Part shown: one piece after another, positions 5,014 through 7,818 of the stretch | Layout of the letters: the number at the start of each line of letters is the position of its first letter | Numbering within the stretch: the first letter of the stretch is position 1 | Source of the DNA: Gammaproteobacteria bacterium | GTDB taxonomy: Bacteria > Pseudomonadota > Gammaproteobacteria > Enterobacterales > Alteromonadaceae | DNA: 7,818 bases | Assembly: GCA_023380515.1 (NCBI GenBank) | Contig: JAMCRH010000305.1 | Location: forward strand, 1-7,818 | Reading direction: 5' to 3' | The notes under the pieces: generated by a model | The model's input: only the letters and a program-made list of their open reading frames with translations | Database searches by the model: none | Told to the model about the DNA's origin: nothing | Program-made: the position numbers and the translations under genes

Positions 5014-5042
5014 AGCGTATCGCGTCACGTGACACTTGTCAA
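5014..5042 (-). promoter_or_regulatory. Putative sigma70 promoter of the second higBA, with internal palindrome
   Basis: On the minus strand a perfect -35 TTGACA (5042-5037) is followed by 17 bases and -10 TACGCT (5019-5014). The perfect palindrome GTCACGTGAC (5024-5033) lies within the spacer and is the likely HigA operator. Transcription would begin at about 5006-5008, at the higB ATG. Confidence 0.6.
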
Positions 5043-5060
5043 TGCGGCCTGGATGTGACT

Positions 5061-5132
5061 GCATAACGCTGCGCTCACCGGAAAATTAGGAGCGTAGTGA
5101 GTAATTTTTCCGAGTGCAGCGCCTTGTTAGAT
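5061..5132 (-). other. attC site of the AraC-VOC cassette
   Basis: The minus strand runs R'' TCTAACAA (5132-5125) to R' GCGTTATG (5069-5062); recombination is expected at 5066/5067. The inner arms GGAAAATTA and TAATTTTTCC form an AT-rich stem. It resembles the site at 7132-7203 (about five of six bases shared). Confidence 0.9.
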
Positions 5133-5142
5133 TTTGCTCTGA

Positions 5143-5541
5143 CTAATTACCTGAAATTTCTAAATGTTGGACCACGTCGATTCGAAAACCTGCCGGGTCT
5201 TCCAGGATAAAATGTACCTGTCCCCAAACTTCTTCTTTGAGCTCCATAGCCATCGTCAAATCCATTTTTTGTGCTTCGGCATAGGCGTGAGCTGCATCTT
5301 TAACTTCTAGTGATATCACATAGCCATCGGGAGACATTAATGGTCGAAGAAAGTCTGGCTGGCTTGCGTGCTCTGGCATCAAGAAGCCAAGCTGAACACC
5401 TGAATTGGGTGACACCAAATGCAAGTAAAAGTCGGCGTCGTAAAATACGGCATTAAAGCCAAACACGGATTCATAGAATGCTTTCACCGCTTCTAAGTTT
5501 GCCGTTACCATCACAGGAAACATCGCGTCTATTTCAATCAT
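5143..5541 (-). CDS. VOC-superfamily protein (glyoxalase/bleomycin-resistance fold)
   Basis: The 132-residue product has one vicinal-oxygen-chelate module pair: FPVMVTANLEAVKAFYESVFGFNAVFYDADFYLHLV in the first half and YVISLEVKDAAHAYAEAQKM...ELKEEVWGQVHFILEDPAGFRIDVVQ in the second. The closing DPAGFRIDVVQH is the classic VOC end, close to DPxGNxxEL in resistance and glyoxalase-like proteins. Such proteins may bind or modify a small toxic compound, but the ligand cannot be read here. GAGG lies 8 bases before ATG 5541. It follows the AraC-type regulator gene by 43 bases, most likely as its co-transcribed partner and possible target. Confidence 0.88.
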   Translation of the reverse strand: MIEIDAMFPVMVTANLEAVKAFYESVFGFNAVFYDADFYLHLVSPNSGVQLGFLMPEHASQPDFLRPLMSPDGYVISLEVKDAAHAYAEAQKMDLTMAMELKEEVWGQVHFILEDPAGFRIDVVQHLEISGN

Positions 5542-5569
5542 CTTATTAACCTCTTACCGTTGATTAGAT

Positions 5570-5583
5570 GAATAACATTATTC
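5570..5583. repeat. Inverted repeat between the AraC regulator and VOC genes
   Basis: GAATAA-CA-TTATTC is a perfect inverted repeat with 6-base arms in the 43-base gap between the two genes, directly behind the regulator's TGA. It could be a regulator site for the VOC gene or only a weak AT hairpin; there is no U-tract, so I do not call it a terminator. Confidence 0.4.
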
Positions 5584-5584
5584 T

Positions 5585-6391
5585 TCACTCAGAAGAGCAG
5601 AGATTGTATAAAACGGACATTTTTCTGAACTGTGTCGGTGTGACTCCAGACAAACGTTTAAATTCGCGCACAAAATGGGGCTGGTCGTAGTAATGATCTA
5701 GGTAGGCCTTGCTGTGTTGCGGTGCATTCATCGCTTTGAGAGCACTCTGAAATCTTAGCACCTTGCCAAAATCTTTGGGAAGTAAGCCAACGTGCTGTTT
5801 GGCCAACCGTCTAAGCTGACGTGCAGACACACCAAATTCAGTGCTCCGGCTATCTGACAGGTCAAGATTAGAGCTGACATTTTCGTAACAGTATCGAATG
5901 TAACGAGCTAGGCGAGGGTCAACGTCGGCAAACGTTATGGTAGAAAGTATTACTGCCGACAAGCTATTGCAGCGCTTATCAAAGCTCTTTGCGTTACTAA
6001 TGACTTCAAATACAGAGTAAACGATATCTGCGGGTAATAAGTCTTCCGCCTTTACACTACCAGCCTCACCCCACTCCCCTAAAGGCACAGAGATCAAGCC
6101 TTTATGCCCTAGAATTCGAAAACGAATACCAAAAAAAGACGCTGGGCCATCTATATGAAATAAAGTAGATGAGAGAAATGGCGGAATAAGAAAATTATCG
6201 TCGAAGCAATCTTGATTGATGATCCAATCAACACAGTTATCCGGCACACTATGGTATTGAAACTGGCCTTTGGGGACTGTGAGCTGCCAATACGATTGCA
6301 CCCAACGATTTAACGGCGGCAATATCTGCCACGTTTTATAGGCGCGGTCGTCAGCGACTTTTCCTTGAATCGGGTTATACTCTAAAAACAT
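5585..6391 (-). CDS. AraC-family transcriptional regulator
   Basis: The product of about 268 residues has an N-terminal sensing domain (WVQSYWQLTVPKGQFQYHSVPDNCVDWIIN, then FFGIRFRILGHKGLISVPLGEW) of the DUF6597-like type found in many AraC regulators. The C-terminal AraC DNA-binding domain has two helix-turn-helix units: the first around LDLSDSRSTEFGVSARQLRRLAKQHVGLLPKDFGKVLRFQSAL, the second ending in the signature YYDQPHFVREFKRLSGVTPTQFRK. It probably controls the following VOC gene. I chose ATG 6391; a TTG at 6409 would add six residues, and neither has a Shine-Dalgarno. At 1383 bp its cassette is twice the usual size here, and it looks more AT-rich than the neighbours. Confidence 0.92.
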   Translation of the reverse strand: MFLEYNPIQGKVADDRAYKTWQILPPLNRWVQSYWQLTVPKGQFQYHSVPDNCVDWIINQDCFDDNFLIPPFLSSTLFHIDGPASFFGIRFRILGHKGLISVPLGEWGEAGSVKAEDLLPADIVYSVFEVISNAKSFDKRCNSLSAVILSTITFADVDPRLARYIRYCYENVSSNLDLSDSRSTEFGVSARQLRRLAKQHVGLLPKDFGKVLRFQSALKAMNAPQHSKAYLDHYYDQPHFVREFKRLSGVTPTQFRKMSVLYNLCSSE

Positions 6392-6443
6392 TTTAGTATT
6401 GATATACAAAACATAAGCTTTTCTGGCTACCAGCCCTCGAGAA

Positions 6444-6521
6444 ATCTAACGCCCAAGCACAGCGGCAACAGCAAAGCTGTTGTCCAGCACCGCAGGTGCG
6501 CGCTGATGCGTCTTGTTATGT
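6444..6521 (-). other. attC site of the RelE/addiction-module cassette
   Basis: The minus strand runs R'' CATAACAA (6520-6513) to R' GCGTTAGA (6452-6445); recombination is expected at 6449/6450. A perfect hairpin CAACAGC-AAA-GCTGTTG and outer arms AAGCACAGCG/CGCTGATGCGTCTT are visible. The toxin's TAA (6516-6518) is in R''. Confidence 0.9.
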
Positions 6522-6815
6522 GCGTGGTAGATTCTGCCACCGTTCCGGCGCTTGTTTAGGATGAAATACTGCAAGTATGAGAATGAAGTCGTCTTCATTA
6601 CGATAGAGCACTCCATGAGGAAATGTATCAAGAGGCCAGCGTCGTATTTCATTTTCGAGAATTTGCATCGCCAGCGGTTGCATAGCGACCGCGTTAACCG
6701 CGTTTTCTAAGGCATTCTGAAACTGTATCGCTAAATCAGGGCTGATTTTGCGGTAATAGTTTTTTTCCCGCCGAACATCCTCTCGGGCTGATTCAAGAAA
6801 ACGTACAGGTTTCAA
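6516..6815 (-). CDS. RelE/ParE-family toxin paired with addiction-module antitoxin
   Basis: This 99-residue toxin reads KPVRFLESAREDVRREKNYYRKISPDLAIQFQNALENAVNAV, then the conserved middle RRWPLDTFPHGVLYRNEDDFILILAVFHPKQAPERW. The FPHGVLYR strand and AVFHxxxxPxxW ending are typical of the RelE/ParE subfamily partnered with the TIGR02574-type addiction-module component. In this subfamily the target is not firmly established. Its ATG overlaps the antitoxin stop by four bases (ATGA). The stop is the TAA of attC R''. The coding region is complete and undamaged. Confidence 0.92.
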   Translation of the reverse strand: MKPVRFLESAREDVRREKNYYRKISPDLAIQFQNALENAVNAVAMQPLAMQILENEIRRWPLDTFPHGVLYRNEDDFILILAVFHPKQAPERWQNLPRT

Positions 6816-7051
6816 CGATCATCCGCCCGGAGGTCCGCAAATACGTCTTCAGATGAGATTGTTTGCTCGCCATCATCAAGATAACTTTGATACCTACGAT
6901 TTGCTTCGTTTAGCCAAGCTTGTTCTACTCGTCGAGGATCAACGTTAGCGCGCTCATCGATACTCTCTAGCAGGTGAACGATTAACCTAGTCCGTTCCTC
7001 TTTTGGAAGAGAAAGCGCCTCAGACTCAATGATTTCTGCTGATATGGTCAT
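6812..7051 (-). CDS. Addiction-module component antitoxin (TIGR02574-like)
   Basis: The 79-residue product starts with AEIIESEALSLPKEERTRLIVHLLESIDE and ends with DDGEQTISSEDVFADLRADDR. The ALSLPxEERxxLIxxLLESID helix and the GExxxxxxxxVFADLR tail are the signature of the short antitoxins known as putative addiction module component, which pair with RelE/ParE toxins. GAGGTG ends five bases before ATG 7051. It is the first gene of the operon and overlaps the toxin by four bases. Upstream, two inverted repeats could be operators, but I find no clear promoter. Confidence 0.92.
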   Translation of the reverse strand: MTISAEIIESEALSLPKEERTRLIVHLLESIDERANVDPRRVEQAWLNEANRRYQSYLDDGEQTISSEDVFADLRADDR

Positions 7052-7081
7052 AAGCCACCTCGTTCAATATTTAACCATTAA

Positions 7082-7124
7082 CACTCTACTACACGAGAGT
7101 GCTGAAATGAAGCTGAACGCGTTC
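7082..7124 (-). promoter_or_regulatory. Inverted repeats upstream of the addiction-module antitoxin
   Basis: Two repeats lie between the cassette boundary and the antitoxin gene: CACTCT (7082-7087) with AGAGTG (7096-7101), and the perfect 10-base palindrome GAACGCGTTC (7115-7124). Either could be the autoregulatory operator. No good -35/-10 pair was found, so this is a candidate only. Confidence 0.4.
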
Positions 7125-7131
7125 GTTGAGC

Positions 7132-7203
7132 ACATAACGCCTTGCTCACCGGAAAATAAGGAGCGCAGCGAGTAATTTATCCGCGTGCAGCAATTTGTTA
7201 TGA
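7132..7203 (-). other. attC site of the right-most, partial cassette
   Basis: The minus strand runs R'' CATAACAA (7202-7195) to R' GCGTTATG (7140-7133); recombination is expected at 7137/7138. The inner arms GGAAAATAA and TAATTTATCC resemble those of the 5061-5132 site. The TAA at 7198-7200 ends the interrupted gene. Confidence 0.9.
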
Positions 7204-7818
7204 GCCAACTCCAGTGATGTGCAACTTATGAACATCCACCCCTCCAAACGGACTCATTGCTTCTTCTACAAGGCAATACAAGCTCACTTGCGGTCTCAAC
7301 AACGTATAAATGTATTCTACGTTGTCCTGATTCCCAAAAATGGTGAAATTATACTCACCAACTGGTATGGCCTGCCCTGCATCAGTGACAGACAACTTTC
7401 CAGCATTATTGTACTTGTTAAAATTGAATACTTCGCATTTTAGTTCGGTCGTTTCTTTCTGTATTTTTGTCGGAATGTCGAAAGCGTCTCGATCGGCCTC
7501 ACCAAGGTAAATATCATGTTTGGAGCTGAACCGATGACCAGCTGACACTTCTGTTAATTTTCTATTACCCAGGAGATGGGCCAAGTCTTGGTAATTTGGA
7601 AGTGCGAGTTGAGCGATTTGGAACACGGGGCCATGATAGTGATGATGTTAATCGCCAATTCTAAGATCCACGTCGCCATTGTTGTTGAACTCATAGGTGG
7701 GCTGGTTTCCGCTTCGCACCGCACCACAAACAAGTTTCAACATAGAGAAAGTATCTTTGGTTAAATCCCATATGTTTTGCGGGCCAAGGCTTGACACGAG
7801 GGGTAGACCTAGCTGGAC
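7198..7818 (-). pseudogene. Unknown gene interrupted by an in-frame TAA (5' end beyond window)
   Basis: A minus-strand frame enters from the right edge and codes for 56 residues (with IWDLTKDTFSMLKLVCGAV and PTYEFNNNGDVDLRIGD) before TAA at 7648-7650. The same frame continues without another stop for 149 residues (PVFQIAQLALPNYQDLAHLL, then ECEVFNF-like ELKCEVFNFNKYNN, GQAIPVGEYNFTIFGNQDNVEYIYTLLRP, CLVEEAMSPFGG) to the TAA in attC R''. Both halves look like one soluble protein with no shift of frame between them, which points to a nonsense mutation. GTG 7626 has no obvious Shine-Dalgarno, so restart there is possible but weakly supported. I do not recognise the family with confidence, and there are no membrane segments or signal peptide in the visible part. 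Confidence 0.7.

Noticed and set aside
5570..5583. Rho-independent terminator after the AraC regulator
   Set aside because: The stem is short and AT-only, with no following T-run on the minus strand.
886..7203. The repeated imperfect palindromes as a CRISPR array, REP elements or MITEs
   Set aside because: Spacing is 0.6-1.4 kb and irregular, each repeat sits at a gene's 3' end, and the ends match R''/R' integron cores.
7219..7443. Plus-strand 74-codon frame
   Set aside because: It is antisense to the interrupted gene, whose minus-strand translation looks far more protein-like.
7648..7650. Programmed read-through or recoding of the TAA
   Set aside because: TAA is the least leaky stop, and I see no structure or known signal after it; a nonsense mutation is simpler.

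Overview
The window is a stretch of a chromosomal-type integron gene-cassette array, probably from a gammaproteobacterium. The taxon cannot be fixed from this sequence; the type II toxin-antitoxin (TA) families and the attC style are typical of sedentary integrons of marine or soil gammaproteobacteria. Nine attC recombination sites punctuate the window at spacings of about 640-1380 bp. On the minus strand they read R''-type TAACAA/TAACCA at one end and GCGTTA(T/G)G at the other, the usual asymmetry of attC, so the array reads on the minus strand. Its integrase and attI should therefore lie beyond the right edge; neither is in the window.

Layout, left to right. An IS3-family transposase 3' end (1-282) and IS terminus abut a higBA cassette whose antitoxin 3' end, and presumably attC, the IS has displaced. 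Cassette 892-1624 holds a Phd/YefM-type antitoxin and a ParE-like toxin. Cassette 1625-2264 holds parD-parE on the plus strand, inverted relative to every other cassette. Cassette 2265-2921 holds two overlapping small unknown genes, one with a CPYCG zinc-ribbon-like motif. Cassette 2922-3626 holds a second Phd-ParE pair. Cassette 3627-4329 holds an exported NTF2/SnoaL-like protein. Cassette 4330-5066 holds a second higB-higA pair. Cassette 5067-6449 holds an AraC-family regulator followed by a VOC (glyoxalase/bleomycin-resistance fold) protein. Cassette 6450-7137 holds an addiction-module antitoxin with a RelE/ParE toxin. The last, partial cassette (7138 to the right edge) holds an unknown gene interrupted by an in-frame TAA.

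Six of the ten cassettes are TA modules. Each has its own short upstream region, and several show palindromic operators, which fits the view that TA cassettes are self-transcribed and stabilise large arrays. Five genes take their stop codon from the TAA inside the attC R'' box, so gene and recombination site overlap. The most informative oddities are the doubly damaged higBA next to the IS, the inverted parDE cassette, a three-site GTAC operator with exact 12-bp period, the in-frame stop in the last cassette, and the two-gene unknown cassette. No gene-free stretch longer than 300 bases exists; spaces between genes are attC sites and short promoter regions.
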